Shown here one piece after another: positions 10,426 through 17,071 of a stretch of 19,479 bases of DNA (position 1 is its first letter; each line of letters begins with the position of its first letter). Made by a program: the position numbers and the translations under genes. The notes under the pieces were generated by a model, which saw nothing but the letters and a program-made list of their open reading frames with translations, did no database searches and had not been told where the DNA came from. The DNA is from Bacteroidales bacterium. Its GTDB lineage: Bacteria > Bacteroidota > Bacteroidia > Bacteroidales > Muribaculaceae. The stretch is taken from positions 10,743-30,221 of the forward strand of contig JAUNCU010000010.1 in assembly GCA_030526455.1 (NCBI GenBank), in the 5' to 3' direction.

Positions 10426-12273
10426 ATGAAAAAATGGACATTCACGCTGGCATGCGCTATAGCCCTGGCCTTCGCTGGGCATAGCCAAAGCATTTCGCCC
10501 GCGCTTCAGCAACTCTTCAGCGAAGCCGATGCGGCCAGCCTCACACCCACCAATGCCTCACGCCCCATCATTGGCATCACCGCATCCACCACTCGTGGCA
10601 CATCGGTGGTGAGCAGCACCTATTATCAAGCCATCACACGCGCCGGCGGACTTCCATTCATCATCCCGGTGGATACCACCACGGCTTATCTGGCCCAAGC
10701 GGTGAAGCAAATCGACGGTCTGCTGCTCATAGGCGGCGTCGACGTGGATCCATCATTTTTCGGCGAAACAGCCCATGAACGCCTTGGCACCGTGGACACG
10801 CTGCGCGATGTGAACGAACTGAAACTGATTCGCCTCGCCGCCAACCGCAACATCCCCATGCTGGGAATTTGCCGCGGATGCCAAATGCTGAATGTGGCTT
10901 TCGGTGGCACGCTCATCCAAGACATTCCCTCGCAAGTGGCCGACACCAGCATCACCCACCGCATCACTGCGGGAGCCAAGCGCATCCATGCCATCAGCAT
11001 TGAGAAGGAGAGCAAGTTTTATGAGATATTGGGCAAAACCTCGCTGGAGGTGAACAGCGCCCACCATCAAGCAGTGGGCAAACTGGCTCCAGGGGCACGC
11101 ATCGCTGCCAAGAGTGCCGACGGCGTGGTGGAGGCCATCGACTTCTACCCCACCCGACGCATCATGGGCACACAGTGGCATCCCGAAGGATTCAGAGGCA
11201 CCGACGACGATATGAATAGCATCTTCCGCTTCTTCCTTGGCGAAACGCGCCTCTTCAAGCAGGCAAAAGATATGCACAGCCGCATGCTGTCGGTCGACAG
11301 CCACACCGACGCGCCGCTGAGTTTCGTGCGTGGCCGTGGCGAATTGGGGAAACACAGCCAAAACCGCGTGAACATCGCCAAGATGCAAGAAGGCATGCTC
11401 GACGCTCAGTACCTCGCCGCATGGGTGGGCTCCGACTCCACCATCACGGTCGATGGCAAGAAACAGAGCGTGGCGCTACCGCTCACCGACGCCACCTTCG
11501 CCAAAGCATGGAAGCGAACGCTGCAACTCATCGACGTAGCCAAGGATCAAATCAGCCAGAATGAGCATTTGTGCAATCTCGCACGCTCTGAAGCCGATGT
11601 GCGCCGTCTCAAGGCTGAAGGCAAGAAGGCATTGCTGCTGGGCGTGGAAAATGGTCTCGGGCTGGGCAACGACATCGGCAAAGTGAAAACACTTGCCCAG
11701 ATGGGCGTGACCTACATCACCCTCTGCCACACTTGGGACAACCAGATTTGCCATTCCTCTACCCACACAGCCGACGCAAAGAAAGGGCTCACAGCCTTTG
11801 GGCGTAAACTGGTGAAGGAGATGAACCGTCAAGGCATGCTCATCGACCTCTCACACTGCAGCGACGGCACCTTCTGGGATGTGATGAAACTGAGCAGCAA
11901 ACCTGTGGTGTGCACGCATTCAGGCGCCCGTGCGCTATGCGACAACGACCGCAACCTGTCCGACGACCAACTTCGGGCCATCGCCCGCAACGGCGGCGTG
12001 GTGCAGACCGTTGCCTATTATGAATTCCTCAGCCGCCACCATAAGGCCACCATCGACGATTTTATCGACCACATCCACCACATGGTGAAAGTGGCAGGCA
12101 TCGACCATGTGGGCATCGGAACCGACTTCGACGGAGGCGGGGGCGTTCCAGGGCTAGAGGCCGACAACGACCTCATCAACATCACCATGCGACTGATAGA
12201 GCGAGGCTACAGCGAAACCGACATCGCAAAAATATGGGGCGGGAATTTCTTCCGCGTACTCAGCGCACAGTAG
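10426..12273 (+). CDS. secreted fusion: C26 gamma-glutamyl hydrolase-like domain plus M19 membrane dipeptidase
   Basis: This 615-residue protein joins two hydrolases behind a signal peptide (about 1-22, ending GHSQS). Domain 1 (about 45-270) is a class I glutamine-amidotransferase-like peptidase C26, as in gamma-glutamyl-GABA hydrolases: IGGVDVDPSFF, nucleophile C149 in GICRGCQML, and H252 and E254 in WHPEG. Domain 2 (about 285-610) is an M19 dipeptidase whose zinc ligands can all be assigned by comparison with human renal dipeptidase: H293 and D295 (DSHTD), bridging E408 (GVENG), H477 (DLSHCS), H498 (THSGAR) and D567 (GTDFDGG). Both sites therefore look active, probably in the periplasm. A sequential pathway is plausible: removal of a gamma-glutamyl group, then cleavage of the remaining dipeptide, as in glutathione (Cys-Gly) or a muropeptide. 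Position after rodA favours wall turnover but does not prove it. The stop directly abuts a repeat element. Confidence 0.93.
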   Translation: MKKWTFTLACAIALAFAGHSQSISPALQQLFSEADAASLTPTNASRPIIGITASTTRGTSVVSSTYYQAITRAGGLPFIIPVDTTTAYLAQAVKQIDGLLLIGGVDVDPSFFGETAHERLGTVDTLRDVNELKLIRLAANRNIPMLGICRGCQMLNVAFGGTLIQDIPSQVADTSITHRITAGAKRIHAISIEKESKFYEILGKTSLEVNSAHHQAVGKLAPGARIAAKSADGVVEAIDFYPTRRIMGTQWHPEGFRGTDDDMNSIFRFFLGETRLFKQAKDMHSRMLSVDSHTDAPLSFVRGRGELGKHSQNRVNIAKMQEGMLDAQYLAAWVGSDSTITVDGKKQSVALPLTDATFAKAWKRTLQLIDVAKDQISQNEHLCNLARSEADVRRLKAEGKKALLLGVENGLGLGNDIGKVKTLAQMGVTYITLCHTWDNQICHSSTHTADAKKGLTAFGRKLVKEMNRQGMLIDLSHCSDGTFWDVMKLSSKPVVCTHSGARALCDNDRNLSDDQLRAIARNGGVVQTVAYYEFLSRHHKATIDDFIDHIHHMVKVAGIDHVGIGTDFDGGGGVPGLEADNDLINITMRLIERGYSETDIAKIWGGNFFRVLSAQ

Positions 12274-12518
12274 ACACACACCCTCAGGCTACACGAAAGC
12301 CAGAAAATACGGCAGACTTATAACAAAAACACCAGGCGTCCACCCACCGAGAGCGTTGTAGAACCCAGAATATGGTAGGGGGGTGTGTCAAAATGTAGAA
12401 TGTGGTAGGGACGCGATACATCGCGTCCCTACCATAAATTTCCCATTTTGGGGCATATTTTTGAGTTCTGCAACACCCTCCGCGCCAGGCGAATACTATT
12501 ATTTTAATTACTAACGGC
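12274..12518 (-). repeat. non-coding repeat element, copy 1 (inverted relative to copy 2)
   Basis: This 245-bp intergenic stretch between two convergent genes aligns, after reverse-complementing, with 14820-15064. By hand count, 12409-12444 matches 14820-14855 at 31 of 36 positions, and 12481-12516 matches 14864-14899 at 28 of 36. About 12378-12408 matches 14918-14949 at roughly 28 of 32, and 12274-12349 matches about 14992-15064 more loosely, including CACCCACCG at 12341-12349. The gene-free space from 12274 to 12597 holds this and nothing else clear. An 84-codon open frame across it (12284-12538, minus) is translated repeat, not a gene. The element starts on the base after the upstream stop codon. 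Confidence 0.8.
12403..12434. repeat. perfect GC-rich palindrome at the core of repeat copy 1
   Basis: Left arm TGGTAGGGACGCGAT (12403-12417) and right arm ATCGCGTCCCTACCA (12420-12434) are perfect reverse complements over 15 bp with a 2-base spacer. It can extrude as a cruciform or form a very stable RNA hairpin in transcripts from either convergent neighbour. There is no U-tract, so it is not a standard terminator, though it could block 3' exonucleases. Confidence 0.9.
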
Positions 12519-12597
12519 TTGGAGACAAGGTGCCACAAAGCAATGAGCCTCGGAGAGGGTCGGTTATGGTAGTGGCCAAGGTTCTCGTACGGCCTCC

Positions 12598-13851
12598 CTA
12601 CTTGCTCACCTTCTTTCCCTTGTGGATGTAGAGGCCTTGTGGGAGGCCTTCGAGTGTGGTGGCATGTGGCTTCACGAGGCGGCCGTTGAGGTCGTAGACA
12701 TTGCTATCGGCTGCGATTTCTGTGGCTTGAACATCTTCCATAGCCGATGGTTCCACCTCCACGATTTCCATGAAATCTTTCCACACTGGAGCCGCCTTAT
12801 AAAGGTCGAGCGAGCCCGCTGGCACCAGGAGCCTACAGTGGCTGGCCACATTGAAAAACGCACCTACCTCCGATAATACTTCAGGCGGAGTTGTCGCCTT
12901 CACGTGAAGCGACGTCAAATTAGGGCATTCACTTATCGCGTAATATCCAATCTTCACCACACTTGCGGGAATCTCCATGCTCTCGATTTCGTCGTGATAA
13001 CACAGGGCAAACTCTTGAATTTCCTCCACGCCATCGGGGATGCGGCAGATGGCGCCTGGGGCAAATACCTCTACCACGCTCTTGTGGTCGTTGTTGATCA
13101 ATACCCCGTCGGCAAATGAGAAATGTGAATTGGCTGGAGAAATATTGATGCTGCGCAGCGCTTCACAGCCCCAAAAAGCAGCGCCGGTAATCTCTTTCAC
13201 CCGCGCTCCTATGTTCACAGTGGCGAGTTTCTTGCAGGCTTCAAAGGTGATGTAGCGAATGCTCTCCACACCATCACCCGACGCGAACTCGGCGAGGTTG
13301 AAACACTCCGAGAAACAGCCGTAGCCCAATTCCTTCACCGAGGCTGGAAGCGTCGCCGAAGTGAGCGCCGTGCAACGACGGAAACAGAAATCCCCTATCG
13401 TGGCCACTTTGCCGTTCCAATCGATGCTGGTAAGGTTTTCATTCCATATAAAGGCAGCCTCGCCTAAGATATTCACATTCGCGCCCAACTTCACTCTCGT
13501 GATGCCGCTGTTGTTGAAAGAATAATTGCCGATAGCCGTAACGGCATACTTGCCGCCCACCGAGTCGGGAACAATCAGCGACCCTAGCGATTCGTAATTA
13601 TCGCTCTTGTCGTAGAAGCAAGATTGATGTTTGCCTTCAATGGAATAGGCCCGCTTGGGAGCGCCTGTACGGATGAGCGGAAATAGCGCCCAGTGAGTTT
13701 CGGCAGTGTTCTCTGCATCAACCACACTGTAGTGGATGCCATCATACACCACCGATTCGTCGTCACTCCACCCATTGGCGAAAGCCACATTATGAGCCGC
13801 CCCCGCAATCAACGCCAGGAAAACAGCCTTCGAAAATACACAGCATTTCAT
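12598..13851 (-). CDS. secreted BspA-like leucine-rich-repeat protein with C-terminal sorting-type tail
   Basis: The 417-residue product begins with a signal peptide (MKCCVFSKAVFLALIAGAAH, cleavage likely after VAFA at about 25). From about 90 to 345 it carries degenerate LRR_5/BspA-type repeats of about 23 residues with the pattern I-x-x-x-A-F-x-x-C-x-x-L-x-x-I-x-I-P-x-x-V: for example TIGDFCFRRCTALTSATLP, ELGYGCFSECFNLAEF and KIGYYAISECPNLTSLHV. It ends with VYDLNGRLVKP...GLPQGLYIHKGKKVSK, like the short beta-rich C-terminal domains of many secreted Bacteroidales proteins, some of them type IX cargo. BspA-like proteins are surface or secreted adhesion proteins; the ligand here cannot be told. 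It has its own promoter and is convergent with the C26-M19 gene across repeat copy 1. Confidence 0.88.
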   Translation of the reverse strand: MKCCVFSKAVFLALIAGAAHNVAFANGWSDDESVVYDGIHYSVVDAENTAETHWALFPLIRTGAPKRAYSIEGKHQSCFYDKSDNYESLGSLIVPDSVGGKYAVTAIGNYSFNNSGITRVKLGANVNILGEAAFIWNENLTSIDWNGKVATIGDFCFRRCTALTSATLPASVKELGYGCFSECFNLAEFASGDGVESIRYITFEACKKLATVNIGARVKEITGAAFWGCEALRSINISPANSHFSFADGVLINNDHKSVVEVFAPGAICRIPDGVEEIQEFALCYHDEIESMEIPASVVKIGYYAISECPNLTSLHVKATTPPEVLSEVGAFFNVASHCRLLVPAGSLDLYKAAPVWKDFMEIVEVEPSAMEDVQATEIAADSNVYDLNGRLVKPHATTLEGLPQGLYIHKGKKVSK

Positions 13852-13883
13852 AACTACTATTGAATTAAAAATTATTAGACGAC

Positions 13884-13917
13884 CAAAGTTACAATATATT
13901 TCTCAAACCAGCATCAA
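13884..13917 (-). promoter_or_regulatory. promoter of the LRR protein gene
   Basis: On the minus strand TAACTTTG (13884-13891) is an exact TAnnTTTG -7 box, with ATTG (13915-13918 region) as a -33-like box 23 bases upstream. The predicted start near 13877 gives a leader of about 26 bases to the ATG at 13851. Spacing is at the long end for this promoter class. Confidence 0.55.
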
Positions 13918-14085
13918 TAATCGTTTTTTTTGCAAGATTATTCAAAAAAAACTTCAATATGCCTTCATAAAAATGGAAGTATGCAGACGATGGGGCGGCA
14001 ATTTCTGAGGAGTTGCAAGACCTCTCCCATACGCTGAAAAACCATGAAAAAAGGGCGTTTTTTTCTTGAAAAAGATGGCTAAATT

Positions 14086-14117
14086 TTTGGTTAATTCACG
14101 GATTATGAGTAACTTTA
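14086..14117 (+). promoter_or_regulatory. promoter of the gene at 14200
   Basis: TTTG at 14086-14089 and TAACTTTA at 14110-14117 are separated by 20 bases, matching the Bacteroidota -33/-7 arrangement with a single mismatch in the last position of the -7 box. The transcript would start near 14124, leaving a leader of about 75 bases. Confidence 0.55.
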
Positions 14118-14199
14118 TAGATAGAAAAGGGATAGAAAAACACGCGTTTTCTCCCCCTTTCACGACACCAATCTTTATTAACTTAAACTAGATTTACAC

Positions 14200-14682
14200 A
14201 TGATTGACGTTCCTGCACAAAAGATCAGAAGTAAGAAAAGCGCACATGAATGTTTTTGCCTTCATTTTCCTGAAGAAGAATGGCCTTTCCACGGCGGATG
14301 GGGCTACTCGAAAGACGACGCCGTGGTGTTGGACATCGAGAAAGACGCGTTTGCGGTGATGTTTGAGCCCGAGTTTCTTGAGAAGCGTGCCATTATCGAA
14401 ACGTTCTTCTCCCAGTCCAAGAGAAGCCGCTGCTTCGGCAGCAAAAGCCGCATGCTGGGCCAGTCGCTGCAATGCCACGACGGCAAGCACTACGACGTGG
14501 TGACGGTGGAAGTGACCGCCATCCCATTTATCTTCCGCGAAGAGTTGCTCAAAGAATACAACGACAACAACCAATTCAAAGACGACCGCCTGGGCCTTGA
14601 AAAATACCACAAGAAGATGGAGAGCAAGATGATACGCTACAAGACAGAATGCTGGTTCGACCTTTCAGCCTCCTGGAAGTAA
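14200..14682 (+). CDS. unrecognised 160-residue cytoplasmic protein
   Basis: I do not recognise this family. The product has no signal peptide or membrane segment and looks like a compact soluble protein. It has an N-terminal segment with KKSAHECFCLHFPEEEWPF, an HGGWGYSKDDAVVLDIEKD stretch, a region rich in K, R and S (SQSKRSRCFGSKSRML), a beta-like segment HYDVVTVEVTAIPFIF, and a charged C-terminal helix-like region ending in CWFDLSASWK. Four cysteines are spread along it without a metal-binding spacing. Coding character matches the neighbouring core genes: GC-rich third positions and an unbroken frame from the ATG just after its promoter. It stands alone as a single-gene transcript between its own promoter and a strong terminator, which supports a real expressed gene. 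Function unknown. Confidence 0.8.
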   Translation: MIDVPAQKIRSKKSAHECFCLHFPEEEWPFHGGWGYSKDDAVVLDIEKDAFAVMFEPEFLEKRAIIETFFSQSKRSRCFGSKSRMLGQSLQCHDGKHYDVVTVEVTAIPFIFREELLKEYNDNNQFKDDRLGLEKYHKKMESKMIRYKTECWFDLSASWK

Positions 14683-14731
14683 GCGGCCCCCACATCACCA
14701 CTAGCCCACCCCACCTGTGAGGCGAAGGCTA

Positions 14732-14776
14732 AAAAGAGGCAAAGATGCTACAAATGGCGTCTTTGCCTCTTTTTTT
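14732..14776 (+). terminator. strong intrinsic terminator of the gene at 14200
   Basis: Arms AAAAGAGGCAAAGATG (14732-14747) and CGTCTTTGCCTCTTTT (14758-14773) form a 16-bp stem with one G-U pair and a 10-base loop, running into seven T (14770-14776). It lies about 50 bases after the stop codon and is the clearest terminator in the window. Confidence 0.9.
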
Positions 14777-14819
14777 GCAGTAGGTATGTGGGGGATGGTG
14801 ACAGAAAACGGTCAGAACT

Positions 14820-15064
14820 GGGTAATTCATGGTAGGGACGCAATACATCGCGTCCGCATTAGGCGTTGATAATCAGGATAATAACCTTCGCCTGGCGCGG
14901 ACGCGAAGTATCGCGTCCCTACAACATTCTGCATTTTGAAACACCCCCACTCGCTTGCATGGAGTTAACCACAATAAGCCGTCGCCGACGGCGGTGGGTG
15001 ATTGCCTAGCGTTTCCGCTTAGCGCGCCGCATTTTTGAGTTTTCTGACAGGCTGGGGGTGTGTA
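14820..15064 (+). repeat. non-coding repeat element, copy 2, with an interrupted palindrome
   Basis: This is the second copy of the element at 12274-12518, in opposite orientation. Here the palindrome arms are split: GGTAGGGACGC at 14831-14841 and GCGTCCCTAC at 14913-14922. Between them is the 36-bp module (14864-14899) that in copy 1 lies outside the palindrome. Two hairpins of the form GGACGC...GCGTCC result (14836-14855 and 14899-14918), with a third inner pairing AGGCG/CGCCT. Further along are the hairpin GCCGTC/GACGGC (about 14978-14992), CGGTGGGTG at 14992-15000 and the end GGGGGTGTGT. The gene-free stretch 14683-15190 holds the terminator, this element and the next promoter. The 85-codon minus-strand frame at 14873-15130 is translated repeat. 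Confidence 0.8.
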
Positions 15065-15153
15065 TTTTAGCGCCACTGGTTCCCAATCTCGCTCTCCCGA
15101 AGAATCGGCATTGCAACCATCTTTAATCACTTTTTTTAATGCCTTTTTTTATA

Positions 15154-15161
15154 TATATTTG
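15154..15161 (+). promoter_or_regulatory. candidate promoter -7 box for the gene at 15191
   Basis: TATATTTG is an exact TAnnTTTG match, 29 bases before the ATG, which predicts a start near 15168 and a leader of about 23 bases. The -33 position is a T-run (15131-15137) without a G, so that half is weak. Confidence 0.5.
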
Positions 15162-15190
15162 CATCGTGATAATCCAAAAGTGAATAATTA

Positions 15191-16060
15191 ATGAAAAAGA
15201 CTTTATTCATACTATTGGCACTAATATTTGCAACTATGCAAAAGGCGAATGCCACTGCCCAATATCCTGAAAGGATTTTGATTGACAGCACATGGCTATC
15301 ATTATACGACACGCCTCTGGAGCAACACAAGCATATCGACGACTTTAGGAGCAAATACCCTTGCACCAAAAGTTGCACTGCGCTTTGGAGAGACTACATT
15401 GGCTTCTGGAGGCTAACCGACGACTGTCTCTATCTCGTCAGCATAGAAATACCAAACGACACAATTATTACTGTGAAAGCAGTAGACGAGCCATTATTCA
15501 AATCCCACAAAACCGGCAGCGGAATACTCGCCGATTGGGTAAGCGGCGACATTAGAGTGGTTTCGGGCAAAATTGTGAGGTATGAGCACATGGGCTTTTT
15601 GAGCGTCTTTGAGAACGAAGACATCTACACGCTGAAGAATGGCAAAGTGATGGCGCATCGGCATTTCGACAATAAACGTGTCACCAATGTAAATACCGAA
15701 CTGGCGATTCTTGAACTTGAACAACACATCCTCAACCTACATCCCGAATATAGAGGGACCGTTGGTGGCACAGCAGAAGCAAGCGATATTAATGCTGAGG
15801 GTAATTTGAAAAAGGTGAAAATCACCATTAAGACTCACCCAAAAGGTATCAGCAAAAAATCACTCACGGCACTTATCGAGGAATATATGCTAAAACATCC
15901 ACCCTTCGATGTGGTCTATGTGAGAGGCGAATATGAATCAAGCAAGGTGTTTTTCAGGTTTGACTTTGATGAGAAATACCGCGAAAGACGATTAAAACGC
16001 CTCCACACCCTCCAGACGCTCGACAAAGAGCATCGTGAGACAAACGACACTGAGGATTAG
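15191..16060 (+). CDS. unrecognised secreted protein, 289 residues
   Basis: A signal peptide is clear: MKKTLFILLALIFATMQKANA with cleavage around residue 21-23 and no lipobox cysteine, so the product is probably periplasmic or secreted. The mature part begins ERILIDSTWLSLYDTPLEQ. It has a C-x4-C-x-ALWRDYIGFWRLTDDCLYLVSIEI segment (about 57-85) and a middle rich in beta-type stretches. Its C-terminal third (about 205-270) is KKVKITIKTHPKGISKKSLTALIEEY...DVVYVRGEYESSKVFFRFDF, which looks like an alpha/beta fold, and it ends in a highly charged K/R/E tail. I cannot name the family. The gene is visibly more AT-rich than the core genes and follows repeat copy 2, which suggests a recent or fast-evolving accessory gene. 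It is convergent with miaA and shares a terminator with it. Confidence 0.8.
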   Translation: MKKTLFILLALIFATMQKANATAQYPERILIDSTWLSLYDTPLEQHKHIDDFRSKYPCTKSCTALWRDYIGFWRLTDDCLYLVSIEIPNDTIITVKAVDEPLFKSHKTGSGILADWVSGDIRVVSGKIVRYEHMGFLSVFENEDIYTLKNGKVMAHRHFDNKRVTNVNTELAILELEQHILNLHPEYRGTVGGTAEASDINAEGNLKKVKITIKTHPKGISKKSLTALIEEYMLKHPPFDVVYVRGEYESSKVFFRFDFDEKYRERRLKRLHTLQTLDKEHRETNDTED

Positions 16061-16079
16061 ACAACAATCGCCAGCAAAA

Positions 16080-16121
16080 CAGGTAGATTTCATGCATAAC
16101 CACTTGCGTGAAATCTGCCTG
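16080..16121. terminator. bidirectional hairpin terminator between the gene at 15191 and miaA
   Basis: Arms CAGGTAGATTTCATGC (16080-16095) and GCGTGAAATCTGCCTG (16106-16121) form a 16-bp stem with two G-U pairs and a 10-base loop. On the minus strand (miaA direction) the stem is followed by TTTT; on the plus strand by ATGATTTTA. It lies in the 90-bp gap between the two convergent stop codons. Confidence 0.75.
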
Positions 16122-16150
16122 ATGATTTTATACCTACCACCTCTCTCGGC

Positions 16151-17062
16151 TTACTCCATGAGGGCTTTTACTTGGGCTACGAAATCTTCGGCGCTTAGGT
16201 CGTAGGGGAGCCAGTGGATGGGGAAGCCGCGGCGCTCCATGCCTCGGAACCAAGTCATCTGGCGCTTGGCAAACTGGTGGATGGCGGTTTCGAGGCCGGT
16301 GAACATCTCGTCATGCGTGAGCATGCCTATCACGTGCTGGGTGATGAATTTGTATTCGAGCCCGTAGTAGATGAGGTCTTCGGCGGGCACGCCCTCCACT
16401 TCTATGAGCCGACGCACTTCGTCGACCATGCCTGCCTCGAGGCGCGCCTTGAGGCGGCGGGTGATGCGGTCGCGGCGGTCGTCGCGCGGAATGCTCACGC
16501 CTATGGTGAGCGCGTTCTGCAGCGGATGCGGCTCGGTGGCGAGTTTGAGCGACGGATTCTCGTGGTAATACACGCAAATCTCGATGGCGCGAATGGCTCG
16601 CTTGCAGGTGTCGATATCGCTGTTGTTGCGCAGCGTTTTGTAGCCCTTCAGAATCTCGGTTAGTTCGTCGAGCGACTTGGTGGCGAGTTCGGCACGCAGG
16701 GCATCGTTTTGGGGCACGGGCGGCAACTGTATGCCCTTGAGCACACTCTCCACGTAGAGGCCAGTGCCGCCGCAGAGAATCACCTGCTTACCACGGCTGC
16801 GAATGTCGTCGTAGCACTTCTGGTAATCGCGCAGGAATTCAAATAAGTTATATTTATAGCCCGCGGGGCAAATGTCGATCATGTGGTAAGGCACGTCGCC
16901 ATATTCGTCGAGATCTTTGCCGGTGCCGAGGTCCATGCCACGGTAGAGTTGGCGCGAGTCGGCGCTGATAATCTCAGCATCGAGCGCCTTCGCCAGCGCC
17001 ACAGCCTTCCCGGTCTTCCCCGAAGCCGTTGGGCCGGTAATAACAATCAATTCAGGTTTCAT
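16151..17062 (-). CDS. miaA: tRNA dimethylallyltransferase MiaA, divergent Bacteroidales type
   Basis: MiaA adds a dimethylallyl group to N6 of adenine 37 in tRNAs that read codons starting with U. The 303-residue product starts with the P-loop GPTASGKT (10-17), then the substrate motif DSRQLY (35-40) and RGMDLGTGKD, VPYHMIDI, KYNLFEFLRDYQKCYDDI, GGTGLYVESVLKGI, and near the end FAKRQMTWFRGMERRG. The usual DIGTAKP is DLGTGKD here. The segment after the tRNA-contact region reads YYGLEYKFITQHVIG in place of the more typical sequence, resembling the second MiaA paralogue (MiaA2) annotated in several Bacteroidales. Whether a canonical MiaA exists elsewhere cannot be seen. It lies 37 bases after the dipeptidyl peptidase stop on the same strand, so is probably co-transcribed with it. 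Confidence 0.94.
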   Translation of the reverse strand: MKPELIVITGPTASGKTGKAVALAKALDAEIISADSRQLYRGMDLGTGKDLDEYGDVPYHMIDICPAGYKYNLFEFLRDYQKCYDDIRSRGKQVILCGGTGLYVESVLKGIQLPPVPQNDALRAELATKSLDELTEILKGYKTLRNNSDIDTCKRAIRAIEICVYYHENPSLKLATEPHPLQNALTIGVSIPRDDRRDRITRRLKARLEAGMVDEVRRLIEVEGVPAEDLIYYGLEYKFITQHVIGMLTHDEMFTGLETAIHQFAKRQMTWFRGMERRGFPIHWLPYDLSAEDFVAQVKALME

Positions 17063-17071
17063 ATTAACATT

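Larger units (their letters stand above)
13852..14199. other. divergent intergenic region with two promoters and A/T tracts
   Basis: This 348-bp AT-rich region lies between the divergent LRR gene (minus) and the gene at 14200 (plus). It holds a promoter candidate for each. It also has an inverted repeat AATAATC/GATTATT (13916-13922, 13936-13942), a nested repeat of eight T and eight A (13923-13931, 13944-13952), and an A6-GGGCG-T7 inverted repeat near 14047-14064. I see no gene; a 69-codon minus-strand frame at 13954-14163 has no start signal or recognisable protein features. Confidence 0.6.

Noticed and set aside
10230..10484. 84-codon plus-strand frame across the rodA end
   Set aside because: Out-of-frame shadow spanning the end of rodA and the start of the next gene.
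12284..12538. 84-codon minus-strand frame
   Set aside because: It lies wholly in repeat copy 1 and has no protein features or promoter.
13954..14163. 69-codon minus-strand frame upstream of the LRR gene
   Set aside because: It overlaps the two divergent promoters and A/T tracts, and its composition reflects homopolymers (FFKKKTPFF).
14873..15130. 85-codon minus-strand frame
   Set aside because: Translation of repeat copy 2; frame not kept in copy 1.
12274..15190. CRISPR array
   Set aside because: The repeats are only two diverged copies in inverted orientation, without regular spacers or cas genes.
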